Both the position numbers and the translations under genes were made by a program. DNA of 64,000 bases from Wuchereria bancrofti (Eukaryota; Nematoda; Chromadorea; Rhabditida; Onchocercidae): positions 11,836,272 through 11,900,271 of the forward strand of contig SSBO01000012.1 of assembly GCA_005281725.1 (NCBI GenBank), in the 5' to 3' direction. The notes beneath the pieces were generated by a model. It was not told the origin of the DNA. It saw only the letters and a program-made list of their open reading frames with translations, and did not search any database. Each line of letters begins with the position of its first letter. The stretch's first letter is position 1. Positions 24,727 to 38,500 of this stretch are shown piece by piece.

Positions 24727-26571
24727 GAGTTAGAATGTGTACAAAGAAAGTCAACAAAAAACATTAATAATAGCTGGATGTACTGGCTAAACTACTCTTT
24801 CTATTCCATGATTCAACCTCCTCATTTTTCATCTTTCGAATCTGTTCATATCCCACTAACTGTGTTGGCTTCATTTGACAGTCAACGGACATTTCACTAA
24901 GTTGGTATGTTCATGTTCCGAGATAACCCAAGGTGGTTTACCTGAAATCTAGGCAGTAGCGAGGGTAAGACAGGTGATATTTAATCTCAAGCAACCTAAT
25001 ATTAATTAGTAAGGGCAGAGTAATCAATACAGGTTTTCATACAGCAAAAAAGTTGCACCTATACAAGGGACGAAATACACCTACTTCTGTTGAATATTTT
25101 GTATATCAGCTGTTATGAAAGCATTGTAGAAATTTTGCATATTGCACTTTGTTTTCTGCAAACTAATAAACTAATGAATAATGCGTAAGTGACTTACATG
25201 AGACGATAAATCGAGATTTTAAGTGTGTTAGTTCCTAGTGAAAAGTGCTTCGTCAATGTAAGTTTCCTTGTAGTTAATCTAACATACAATTTCTGTTGTT
25301 TTTAACGCACCAACGTGTTTTACCATTTTGAAATTTACTTAGAGTTCCGTTTAGTACTTTATAGCGTGTGTCAAGATTTTCCCAAGCTAATAGAAACCTC
25401 AACAGCTGCATGCCTGACGGAGTAGTTGGATACAAATAAAGTTATAAAGACGATAACATTAATAAACATCGCGAAAATAGAGCAATTACTTCTACCACCG
25501 TGCATTGCAGAAAATTATAAAAATAACAATCGTTTAAGTATCTTATTGCTTATATGCGTTTCGCTATCTAGAATTTGCATGATTAAAAATTTGGCAGCAT
25601 TGAGGGAATGAAATATTAAAAACAAATTGGACTAAAGTTTAAGTGGGACGTAAGGAAGGTAGGAGAAGGTCGATGTGAATGGATAAAGTATGAGGTGGTA
25701 TTCTTGACTGGGATCTCGAATGAGAAGGTAATATTCTGTAGCTTCATCTATCTAAGAGATAAAACGCATCCCATATGGGTGATTTTCATGATATAAAACA
25801 TTGGTAAAGCAGTAAGGGAGCAGGGATGCAGGATAAATATAACTGAACCCGTCAACGGTATACTTTGATGACATACGAACAGTGTTTTCGAGCTGATGAA
25901 AGTCAGAAATAATCAAATGAGGAAGTGTTTGGAATAATTCGGATGAGTTTAGTGCCAAATTCAAAATTACGAAAATTTCAGTGAATTTTAAAGGCAAAGC
26001 ATGAGCAAGCAAGGACATAAAACAAGGGCAAACTTACCAGCTGGTGGATTTTTGGCGATTGGGCGTGATGTCACATCAACTTCCGATACCAGTCGCTCAA
26101 AACCTCAAGTTCATAAACGGGAATTACCACAGGTTAATTCTATAGTAATTATTGATCGTAATTTCCATTTGCGATTTTAATTTTCGAGTCTGTATTTGCA
26201 AGTTTTTCGCAAGTTATTTGTTCCTTTAATTCACTATCTATTCACAGAATTCACTTTGTTTAAATCCGAATTGTTTTTGTTGTTTCTTCCAAAAAATATT
26301 GAAATATTATATAAAAATTCAGCTAAGAGATTAACCTACAGAAAAATAATGACTTAATATGAAGTACGATTGTCTCTCATTTGCCTAACATCACTTAGTT
26401 ATTGTTCTATCCTTAGGGAAACTTTTTCATATAAGTCGTCATACTACCTTATTTTTTTTTCACACTGGGTGTTGCATGATGACACTTTACCATTGCACGA
26501 TACTGAGTAAAAGGGTTGGAAGAATTTCAAATCTTTATCTAACTTATTTTAGTATAATTGTTTGGTTGCAG
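24727..26571. other. Unassigned DNA upstream of Integrator subunit 1
   Basis: The first part to 26164 is the end of the duplicated unit and holds no certain exon. From 26165 to 26571 the sequence is unique and should contain the promoter and first exon of INTS1. The frame of its first recognised exon is open back to an ATG at 26476, but a TTGGTTGCAG acceptor at 26571 suggests an intron instead. Confidence 0.4.
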
Positions 26572-29500
26572 TTGTCAAGTGGTGTTTTGAAGAAGCCTCG
26601 TCTTGACTTTTCTGGGAAAATTCCTTCCAGCACTCCATCAACGAGTTCCGTCAAGCGTGCCGAAGTCGATGATTCAAGATGGCGTAGTTTTTGTGCGGAA
26701 GTAAGCGCTTTTCTCTACAAATTTCAGTACTGATTGTTTTAGAAACATAGTGTTATGCCCAGTTTCGCGTAATCTCGAATCCTGGAAAGGTATTTTGTGG
26801 TTCTAGCAATGACAACAATAAGTTTCCGATCTTTGGGCACATTTTGCTTTGCATATCTATAGCTACAGTTGAAAGGTCCTTTTTTATAGCAAAGTCATAG
26901 CAGATGGATATGGTATCCAACAAACATGCTATCGCAGAGAAAATCTGCAGTTTGATTATGTCTTTTTGGGTATACTTCAGATACAAATAGAACCTAAACA
27001 GTTATTGGCATCGCTGGAATCGGCGAAAGAGAAACAAAAGCCACAAAAAGCCGCACGGTTGATATGTGCTGCAGTACGAGAAATCATTGATCACCGTAAA
27101 GAAATCGGTAGTTGGGTTGAGGAGCCAATTATGTGTTCAGCACTTATGCTCTTCGTAAAAATGAATACTTCATTTTTATTGGTAAGTAATCTTTATATGA
27201 TATCACAGATTAAAGATAGTAGAAAAGATTGATGATTAGCATTACGAATGCTTTTCTTTGAGGCTTATGACCAATTAATTGTATGAATATGGACTGAATC
27301 AAATGGAGAAAATTACTGGGAGAATTATATTTTATATAGTTAGACTTTTGTAAACTATCTGGTTACTATTTCCATTTATTGTGAACGTGAAACTTACTGC
27401 TTATTTTTATATTTTTAGAACTATTCTTTGAACAGGTTAATAACAACACCTCGTTGAATCAAACTGATGTAATGTTTTTGAAATTTCTCAGACATATGTC
27501 CAACTTGTAATGTTATTTCTGTAGATTTCATGTCCCATGTTGAATTGATCGGATACATGTTGTAATCTATGTTGAAAAACTTAACTTTATTGCAGCCGCA
27601 CGAAGAATTGATCGAGGTACTTTGTTCTTTACTATCAACGAATTTCCCGACTTCTTCGCCTGGCTCAGCAATGGCTCCTTTGCGTATTTTTTTTATTTCT
27701 TAATCTAATCTTTATTCTGTTATTTTTCCGGTTGATTTCCTAACCGGACGTTGGCTTTTGAAATTTCCACATGATATACAGAGTCTGAAAGTTGAAAAAC
27801 CAAAAAGAACTGAGAAACTGGTGCATGAAATGGAATAGACTATTGACATTCAGTGGTTCTTCTAAAAGACAATGCTTCATTTGTTAGATTTGCAGCCGTA
27901 CTGTTGCAATTTCATTCAATTATACGTTTTAACAAAATTTCAATTTCAGTAGAGATATTACTGTGCTTTTTTATAGTGTTATACAAACTTTTGATGAGGG
28001 CGACCGATTGGAATTGGCGATTGGTTGAAAGTTTTATTGATGACAGTTTGCATGAAAGACAGTGGACTGATCGACCATCAGTAGATGGCTTGATTGTGAA
28101 TATCATAACAGCTTTTGGTACTCGGATCCCTCACGAATCAATGTACACGGCGTGTGATTTGACTTATCCGGAACGTTATCGGACTGTGGTAATAACTTTC
28201 GACTTGTATCAGAATTATCTAGAGATATGAGATATGGTCAAACGGAATATTTGTATCGGCATCCGATACATATATTGAAGAACAATTTTCACCCGTCCTA
28301 TTTTGACCAAAAAATTGTCCTTTTTAAGCTTTCTTTGTAATATTTCATCCCTCATTAGATCAATTTTTTACCCAAATTTCTTATTGTTTGGATTGAAATT
28401 CATTACAAAAATTTTCCAAAGATTTTTTTGTTATAGGCTGAAATAAATCGATTTACAAAAGTGACTGACAAAGAGCAGAAAATCGACGCTTTTGTGATGC
28501 AAATGAGAGATATATGTGAACGGAAAGGTGAAAGTGCGCCAAGAAATTTGTTGAGGACAATGTGTACATGTGCAGGAAATGGAAACGTCAGATTACTGGC
28601 TGCACGAAAAATGGATTCATGGTTGCTGAATGGAAAGGTATGTATTTTCAATCGTAATGAAATATTCTATTATAAAAATATGATATTAGTTGAGATGATC
28701 ATATGATAGTTATCATACATTAGTATGTTACTGTTGTTTTTTATCACTTATGGAAATTGTCTTTGTTTGGTTTTAACTTTTTCGATTTTAATTATACTTT
28801 TTTTTAACTCTGCTACTGTATAAGTATATCAGTATATAATGATTTGACATGAGGCATAATGCTCGTAACATAATGTTAAAGGTAGGAGTACATTAGCCAA
28901 TTAAAATGTGACAATAAAAATGAATCAAGAAATATTGGCATTTGCTTACTCAAAGTAATTTGGAATTCAATAGACTTGTTTATTTTCTTTTTCCTGACAA
29001 AATATCGTTTAGTTCTTTTTTATAGCTCCAAAGATACGCCATGGAATTACTTCTATGGATTGCAAGTAATATAGGCCAGGGTGAGCTTACCGAAGAAGAT
29101 AGTGAAACATTAAGCTCTTTATTAAAATTACGGGCATTGAAAAGCAAACAGATCAATATCTTATTCAATATCGCCTTAAAGTAAGTGATAGTTTATAAAT
29201 GATTTTCACATTCTTTTCTGTTTTCTGTCCAAGAAAACTAGGTATAGTTTCTGGATAACACGTATGAATGGGAACGAAGTCGAAAGTGAGTTGAAGCTCA
29301 TACAGTAGTCAGCTCATTATCTGGTTAATGTTGTTTAAAAGGAATTAATAACTAATGAACACTAGTTTGACTCTGTTGATCTGATGTACCTCTTTATAAA
29401 ATGGCAATTTGTGTGAAAAACTAGCCGTTTTATAAGACTTTTATGTGGCTTCCGTTGAAAGTTCCTATGGAAGAAACTTGAAATGACAAGTAACGGTGCT

Positions 29501-32500
29501 GTCTGTATTAATTTTTTTCAGGGAAATACTGAACAATGACAAAGGAATGATTTCTGCTGTAGCAAAATTATTATTATCAAATGAATTCTCGGCGAATCGT
29601 TTCCCGTACAATATGACAATGATACATTCATTATTTTCGTTCGACAACCGTTCTGCATCCAAAGTAACTAAAATTGTTAAGATTATCGTTACCAAGATCT
29701 AGAGCTATTGTTGGAAAATCGGATTATTATTACCTTCACTTAATTGGTGTCTTATTATTAGGCTCTCTATTCAGTAATTGTATTACTGTTCATTTACTGT
29801 TTTCGGATATTTATATTTGAAGAGCCAGATCAAAATAATAATGATGGGCAGACAAAGTTCTTATTCGAGAGTGGAAAACATGTTAGCTTTATCTGTACAC
29901 CATTCATTCTAGGTTATAGCGCGGGAAATTGCTCAAATGCTCGCAGCTAAAGAGGAATATCTGCGAATATCTAGAACATTCTTTCGAGAATTTGTACGAT
30001 CGCTGTTACGAATGGATTTCGACTTTGCTCTTTTCACTTCCCATTTGTTCAACGCCGCAACCGAAGATTTCTCAGTCTTAACCATTCCTGTAGGATGCTT
30101 TCTTTTTTTTCTTTATACCATTACTTATTTGACTTTTTATGTACATGTTACATCTATCCTCTAATACTTTGACTAATTATGTAAAATCAGAAGGTAAGTT
30201 GTGTAGAATAATTTTTTTTTTTGTAAATCATCTATTTGTTTTTTTTTCTAAAGCATTCTAACCGCTTAAATTCAGACTTTCTTCTTTAAATCGTTGATTG
30301 ACTTCTGTGTGATGTTACCATTTTTGGCAATAACACCTACTATTCGAGAAGCATCTCAACAGCGACGCAGCGCTAATGGCAATTTGACACAAACTCATAT
30401 TGATGCTTTGCAGAAGTTTGCAGTCTTTGTTATTTCTTTCCATGAAAGATTTTTGTTTACATTTCTTCATGTCTTTTTCATCAGGTTTAAACAGCTTCCG
30501 GCAATTCATGTTATAGAAGGCAAAAAAGGAAATTTTAGTGAATATATGAAGTAATGTATATAAGAGCGAAGTAATGTATATAAGAGCTTTTCTTTGTTTT
30601 AAATTAGTCACATTTTTTCTTCCAGGTTTTATGCTGATCTAAGAAATTTCTTCGAAATTTGTACATGTTTTTTTCGCAAACATTGTGAATTATGCACCGA
30701 TAATCGGTTATTTGTTTACTCATACTATCGAGTCCTTTATTTGGCCCCAGTTAGTATTTTGAATTCTTTAATTAGAAAAAATTCGATTATTCCATAATCT
30801 GTTCATTTTCCTACCGTTTAGCGTAAAAGCGCAGTGTGTGAACCACACTATATTATGTTTGAATAGATTACTGCATATTTGTCTCTTGGAATTTATGATT
30901 TATTAATTATATCATGCACTGCAAGTTATAAAATTAACAAGACAGCATAAATAAGGCTTTTCTAGTATGCAGCTGTCCCAAATTACTCGGAGCTGGAGAA
31001 TTATTAAACGGTGCTTTTGTTAGTATTGGATGGTTTAGGACACTTATTTTAACAACACATTTTTATCTGAGAAGGAAAATTTATTTATTGATCCTTTTCA
31101 TAACAAATTTATGTTACAGGCTGAGTATTACACTGGTATCGATCAGTGGCCGGTTGAAACAGATGTAATGCAATATATGCGTGTTATTTCCGATGTTCCT
31201 ATCAGTGAACAATTACTGTGCACTGTACTGGAGGCTGGTTCTGATGCCTCAGTTCCAATTGATGCTGCAGATACGGTTGATGTTATTGAGAATCTTACAA
31301 AACGAGCTTCGTTGTCTTCTACATTAACAGGTTAGCTCGTTTTTATCGTTATTTCACCAAATTCAATCTAAATAACCTGTTAATAGCATTAACCTGTTGA
31401 TTTTCGTCAGTCGGTAATACTAATGAGCACAAATGAGCGGAATAAATCATTTTCATACAAACGAAGAACAATGCATTCGCACTGGGTGTTTTAGAGAAAT
31501 CGGAAAATACTATATATATATACGAAATGCATAAGATAGATCGGAAAACATGGTGCAAAGTGTTGCTGATTAAGTTCAGGTGGTTTAAATTATATGGTGT
31601 TAAAGCGATTAAGTAATCTTGATCTATGAACTTAAGAGATCGATTTCTTTTGGTAAATATTAACATAAGTAATGACTTCGTTGAAGGAAATTAACGATAT
31701 TAGCTGCCAGTCATTTTTCACAAAATTAATCGATCGTTTATAGGTAGCAGTATGGTTCCAATCAGCACCTCTACTGTTTTGGAAACTATATTCAGAATAA
31801 CGGAATACAAACCACCGCCAACTTTCAACGTTCAGGAGTGAGTGTTATTTTGTAAAAAATTTCCCTACAACAACTTAAGCATTCTTAAATCTGTAACCGT
31901 TACTTCTTCAGTGAAAATCTTCCACCATTGGCAGTTAAAACGTTGTATTGGAAGGCATGGCTCATTTCTTTGATATGGACATCACTGAACACAGATACAT
32001 TGGTTAAGGAGGTCTACTACAACTATCCGAATTTAAAACTTATCATGCAAATTGTTTTGACGTGGTAAGTCATTTTGAAAAGTGCATATTGAATGATTGC
32101 TGAGTTTTCATAATATTATTGGATTACATTAATGAAGCGTTGAATTTGAAGAGTTCACTCTAGAGGACTATGGTAGTTGTTCATCTAGATGTTCATCGCA
32201 CGTAGTGAAGTTATGTCTTTATAAATAAAGATTGTTGAGAATTCAGGGATTATTCATTTCCACCGATGGCGAGTATGGGTGATCGAATATATGCAGAAAA
32301 ACTGATTGAAGATGATGAAAAGGCCGCTTATGAGGAAAAAATAGCAATCAAAACTTTGGAAACTCGATTGGCCGGGATGGAAGTGAGTGATTCAGATTCG
32401 AAGCTTCTGAACAAATTATGTAGTTTGGATATAAAGTAAGTCGGTTTTTTTCCACTTAGATTTTTGGTTCTTCTTTATAACATCAAGAATATACTCATGG

Positions 32501-35500
32501 GTGATTGTTCATTCCTATTACACTAAATTTAATTTTTGAATTTCAGTGGCGTTTGTCGACGACCTCCGGACAACATCATGCGTGATTTGGAAAAACTCAA
32601 TGAAGATTTAGATTTGTCACGGCTTCTGAGCGAATGCAGAGATCCTGATTTGCTGGCAGATATTGTCAGATCTCAGGTTTGTTACTAACTTTCAGAGAAT
32701 TTGTGTTTTCTATTGTTTGAAGCATGACGACCGTGATTCTCTAACGCGTCGTATTTCCTCTTAGATTTATTGTAATTTCCTACTATTATAATTTTTTAGG
32801 GTAGCTCGAAAGCTCTGCCATCCATAATAAATTTGGTAGAATCAAACTCAAACGCTATAGCTCACTTACCTCTTGAATGTATTTGTGAGTTATTTCTGCA
32901 CTATATAGCTTCCTCTTCGTCATGCTATAGCAATATGACGCCAAGCTCAGAAAGATTGAATGCGGTTGGTGCTTTGAATCTTCACTTAATGATTGACAAT
33001 GCTGTCTTGTTGTTGCAGTAAATAAAAATTCGTCCATTTGCTCGTTGTAGGAAATACCTGTGTCAACACCTAATTTGTATGAGAGGGAGTGAGTGGCAGA
33101 GATCCTCGAGATTTAGAGGACCATATGCTCTCAAATCGTCTAAATGCATATTACGTTGAGTGATAGTCTCAAAAGTCATAATTTTTCAATATTCATTGTA
33201 GAAGCAATCAGTGTCCAATTTAGATGCGTCAGCGTTTGCGTAATGCCATAACGAGTCCAACTGCTACCAGAGCATCGGTACTGGAAACAATAGAATATCT
33301 GGCAGTTCATCTTGCTGCTCATTCGGTATCTGAACGTTGTGCTGCCGCTCACTCAATGGCGTTGCTTCTTGATGTAAGCCATCATTCTTTTTTGCAACTA
33401 ATGTTTGAGGATTTTGTTTTCAAACACTTTAGAATGATTTTTTTAGAATTTTAAACACTTTAACTTTAGAAATTTTCTTTTTATTCTCATTTTGATTTCT
33501 GAGCACTCATCACACTATATAATTTGTAGTCGGTGCCTTTGGCTTAATTTATCCCATTAATTCATGATTGTTAAAGTTAACATTTTCTATAGGCCTGAAA
33601 TTTTCGTTTTTCTCCCATAAAAAAGTGACTAAATAATTGCATTAAAAATTAAATTTAGGTAATATTACATCTTTAATCAAACCGAGGTAATACTGCTTAC
33701 ATTTTACTTAAAGAATTTAAGCTAGTGGTGATTAAATGAAGATGAATTAAGCGTAAACATTTGGGTGCTTTAAGTATTAAGTAAAGTAAATAAAAACCAC
33801 ACATGCATTTGCAGCATGATACAAATGCGCAAGTGTTGCCAATAGCAACAAATGCAACACCGGCTGGAAGTCTTCATAAAGTTGCATATTTCAGTGAATT
33901 GAAGGTTCCTTATCTCTCTATTTTTCTCCATAGATCTCTCCATAATTACGATTCAACAGATTTTTTTTCTTTTGTTATAATTAGAACCACCTTTTTTCAT
34001 TACAGCTAGATTATCGTTCTGTTTTTGAAAATATTTTGCTAAATGCATACATTCAAATGCGTTTATAAAAATTCAAATAGGATATCCTCTAAAACAGATC
34101 TTGTTTGTCTCATTTTGTTCTTCCGTCCTTTTTAGCATCGAATTTGTGCGCTGTTGTCGCAAGCTTGTGCTGTGGAAACTGATTTAAATCGTTTATCAGA
34201 TTACTTGACATTTCTTTTTGAATATGCAGACTCAAAAAACCTGCATTTGGTGAGTATTCTGTTAATTGCTTCGTTTCAAATTACATTGTTTGGAAAGGAC
34301 TGATCATTAGCCATTGTTGTTTAGGCAATCTTGCCTAAACGTTAATTAAGATGATATCTCAGAAACCAGTTAATTTCTAACTCACATGAGGAAGAATCTA
34401 ATTTGAGAGTGCCAATAAAGACGTGTGCTTTGTTACTAAGCAAGCACCGAAAAATCTTCTATTCTTAGGTTGGTATCCTTTTACACTATCCTGGAGGAAG
34501 CGATTTTCAGGTTGCACATTACATTTCAAATATGGTTGAACGGTTAAAAGATGGCATAGAAGCAGATATCATTCGAATAAATGCCATAAGCTTCTACGAA
34601 AGATATTTCAAAGAAGTTGAGCAAAATGAAGCTGAGTGGACAGAAGAATTAGAAGTGCTTTTACCACAAAATGTAAAAAAAGTGACAGTTTGTATAGAGA
34701 AACCAGATATGGTATAGTTATTTGTATTTCATCTTAATGTTTTCTTATTCCGATACTGTTTCTTAGGCAATTCATTACTTTTGATTGAAAGAAGTTATTA
34801 AGTAATTCGTTGTCTGTTCAAAGATTCGAAATTTCTAGCAGTAATATTTGTAAGTAACTGCTCAATACTAATTGATATGAGCTCAAATAACTTTGAATGG
34901 TAGTTAAATGATGCAAATAATTAAGTAAATAGTATTAGTAACCGGAAAAATTTCTAGCAATCATAATGATTTCTTTACGTTATCTTTATGAATTATTATT
35001 AATTAAGTGATATTACTCTAGACGATATCTTCATTGATGATGATTTCAACAGCTGTGAGTGGGATGCTGCAATTATTGTGCAGTCAGTGGAAGAAGAAGG
35101 ATAGGTTAGCTACACGAGTTCTCATGGATCTTTGGTTTCCGACATCAGGAAGACGACCAAAGGTACGAATCATAACCTATATATTTTCTTCAGTAAGTTT
35201 TAGCATTTAGTACTATCTTGTAGTTGACATCTCATTTGTTGAAGGTTCTCAATGCGGATGGTATTGAACTTCTACCTACTTGGTTGAAACTTAAAATGCT
35301 CCGCACTGAAGATGATCGAATCATCCGCGTTAGTCTTATTAATTTATTTGTTTTTGATTCATTACTTTGAGTTCGACTATCACTGTACATAGTAAAATCT
35401 TCTGAGTTTTTATGCAATTCGACCTGTCCAGTGATACAAAAAATCAATTGTAGACAAGATAACAAAATTCTCTGATAATTAAATTCTCAACTTCTGGAAT

Positions 35501-38500
35501 TCCAGTCTTTATATTCTTGAATTTATTTGGCGATTATATAAGAAAGAATCATATTATGTGAAATGTTGAATTTCATCTCTTTCCTTACGTTTCACCATAC
35601 ATCTTTAAGAAAAATTGCATTTGGAGTTTTTTTCTTACGAACGGTGTTTTGAGAGAGTTTGTTAATATATAGCAATGCCACATCAAGTCAGGTAAAAAAT
35701 GTGATATGAAGAAGAGTAGATCCTAAGGGAAAAGATTTAATAGATTAACAATATTTTGGATTCTAATTTATTATGTTCATTATTTTCAAATTTGGTTTGC
35801 TGACTTAATGAATTGTCAAGTTTATTTTCTACTTCTGTATGGTATTTTTTAGGTTGCAATGGACGATATGAAAGTTAAAGATGCTTTGAAATTTATTCAA
35901 TCGTTTGCATTGACATCATATAGCTGTACGAAGTTGCTAACAATTCTAGATAGTGATGAAACACCGCTGGAAGGTGACTTACTAAAAGAAGCTCAAAGAG
36001 CGTCAATGTTTGTCAGAGGTTATAAATTACGAAACGCCAAAGGTGGTGAGAAGGTATTTCTCTGCACTTAACCACTTTTGTTATATATTAGAGTGAAGTT
36101 TTTCATATAATTTAATTGAGGTAAATTAATTTTTTCTTATTTGTGGTAAATTTCATATTGATTTACTTTATAAACATTTCAAGTAAGTAACAAAATTTTT
36201 GACTTTTTTCACAGTATAGGAAGGAAAAATAAAATATTCATATAGTTGTCTTGCTTATTTGAAATATTCATATAGTCATTTGCTTAACATATTTTCTTAG
36301 AAAGTTTCGAGAACTTTTAATAACAAACATGTTTTAAAGTAGATCAGAGTCAAAGTTTTAGCGTTGAGATTAAACTGTAGCTGCAAACCTCACACTTTTT
36401 TAGAATATGTTCTACTTTCCTTCCAATTAGATTTAATGAAAAATTAGGGCTTTCTAAATTTCGTCGATCATTATAGTTTCTGGAACGTGTAACTGAAGCT
36501 AAAAGTCTACATGAATGCGTAAAAATGGAAGTTGATGAAAGCGATATCTATATGAAGTTGAATTCACTGCCAACTGTATTCGATGCGGATGATGTTGATA
36601 TGAAACGAATAATATTTAATCATATGAGCGTCACCGAACTAATTAACTGTATTGAACGGGTAAAAATTCTGGACTTAGTCATGTTTTCGTACTAGTCTGT
36701 TTTCAAATTTATTTGAACTTATAATTCAAAACTTTTCCAAAATTACGTCGAATTAGGAAAACTTGGAAGACTGCGAAAAATATGATAATCAAATTTTCAT
36801 CAAAATGCATCTCACCAACACTTATAGTCTACATTTAATTGCCGTTTGGCAGGGGTATGCATGTTAGAAAACATGCATGCTATCCCTTGTTCTAATATGT
36901 TAGGTACGTTTGGAAACAAGTGGTGCGTCTTTTTTTGCTCCCATAGGTAGTAGATATGATGAAGACAATATACAGAAAGTAGGTCAAATATAATTCATTT
37001 AAATTGAAGAAATCCATCTTTAAATTTGAAGAAAATTTGAAGGCAGTCCAAGAAGGCAACGAACCGGAAGAATGGCCGTCGGTAATTTTTGAACTATCAA
37101 ACAACTTGGAATGTTCTCGAGCTGTTATTTCTTTGTTAAAAGCTAAACCGACCATATTATCTTTTGCATCAATTGCTATACCATTATTGATTTCGCTAGT
37201 CATTTCAAGGAATAAAGTAAATTTTTTTAGTTTTAACAAGTATTTAGCAATCGGTCGTGTTTTTTACCGCATTCAACGGACTATTCTCACTTCTAATTTA
37301 GCGGACTTCTGATTTAATAATGAAAACACCTGTTGCTTTGATAATTAGTGTTTTATAATTTTCCGGGAAATACAAATCTTTCACTCAATCTTTAGTCTGA
37401 AGGGCTTGCAGGAATGATATTAATCAAACATAGAATTGATTCATGTCAATATGCGAATGTTTTAGGATGCTTCACTAGTTGGTGATTTTGACTCTTTGTG
37501 TAATAATGTGATGAACACACCGAATCTTCACATTCCGGAATCTGTACGCAGAATTTTATGCAGTCGTGGTGGTGGTATATTTTATTGCTACTTTGATGTC
37601 AAATTACCTGAAATAATTTCGACCTTCACTCCATCGTCGTACAGTGATCATTGGTGCTAAATCCCAGCATTATTTTCGTTTTGAAAGATAAATTTATAGA
37701 ATATGCGATCGAAACGGAAAGTCCATGCTCTCCAAATTATGACACGTATGATCCGGAAAGTATCCTCATGCGTTTGGCAAATTCTGTTGGCATGGTTAGT
37801 TTAGATATCTATCCATAAAATAATTTACTTGAACGTTCTGGGTATTAAAGATATTTTTGAACGGACTCTTCAGTCACATATAATTTCTTGCTTTTTCTAT
37901 CAAGTTATGTGATTATTTGTGTTTGCCTCCAAAAAACCTTCGTAATTAGTTTGTGTTTTCCTGCTTAGCATACAATGCTATATATTGCCATGAAAGTTAC
38001 TGTTTCTCGCAGGATGATATGCAAAGTCGTCTGATGGAAAGGTTTCTGGACACTTGTCCGGAGATATTACCCCATAAAGATGATGGTGATCTTGGTAGTA
38101 AATCGCGTACCATACTGGAAATATTATTCTCATCCAAAGCATCAACACTTCAGTATATCATTTCGTTGCTACCTACAACATGTTCTTCAGCTACATTGGC
38201 TAAAATAATTGAGTACCTCCTTGAATCATATCGATCTCAGTAAGTTCTTTAAACTGAAATTTGCTAAATTTGCTAAAAAAAGAAGAGAAATTATAATCTC
38301 ACCCTTATTTGGAGTTTTCATTTCTTAGCTCTTCATTCTCTCCACGCTATTTCTCTTCGCAACGTAAAATATGGTAATATCTAAATTAATGATATTGCTT
38401 GTAGATGGGATCAAATAAGTGTTTCAAAAGTTAATCTCATGTAGTATATGAGTGATAACTGATATTCAGTCGTATTTAGTAGTTTCTATAAAACCATTAT

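Larger units (their letters stand above)
14649..26164 (+). repeat. Segmental tandem duplication, unit 2
   Basis: Collinear with 2371-14277 throughout. It lacks about 550 bases present in unit 1 (matching about 10400-10920), which removes two exons of the membrane-protein gene. Its right end at 26164 runs into the region upstream of Integrator subunit 1. Confidence 0.95.

Noticed and set aside
2371..26164. The two units as two haplotypes wrongly assembled in tandem
   Set aside because: The units differ by roughly one base in ten with many indels, a 550-base deletion and numerous fixed gene-breaking lesions, which is more than expected between alleles. It is kept only as a caveat.
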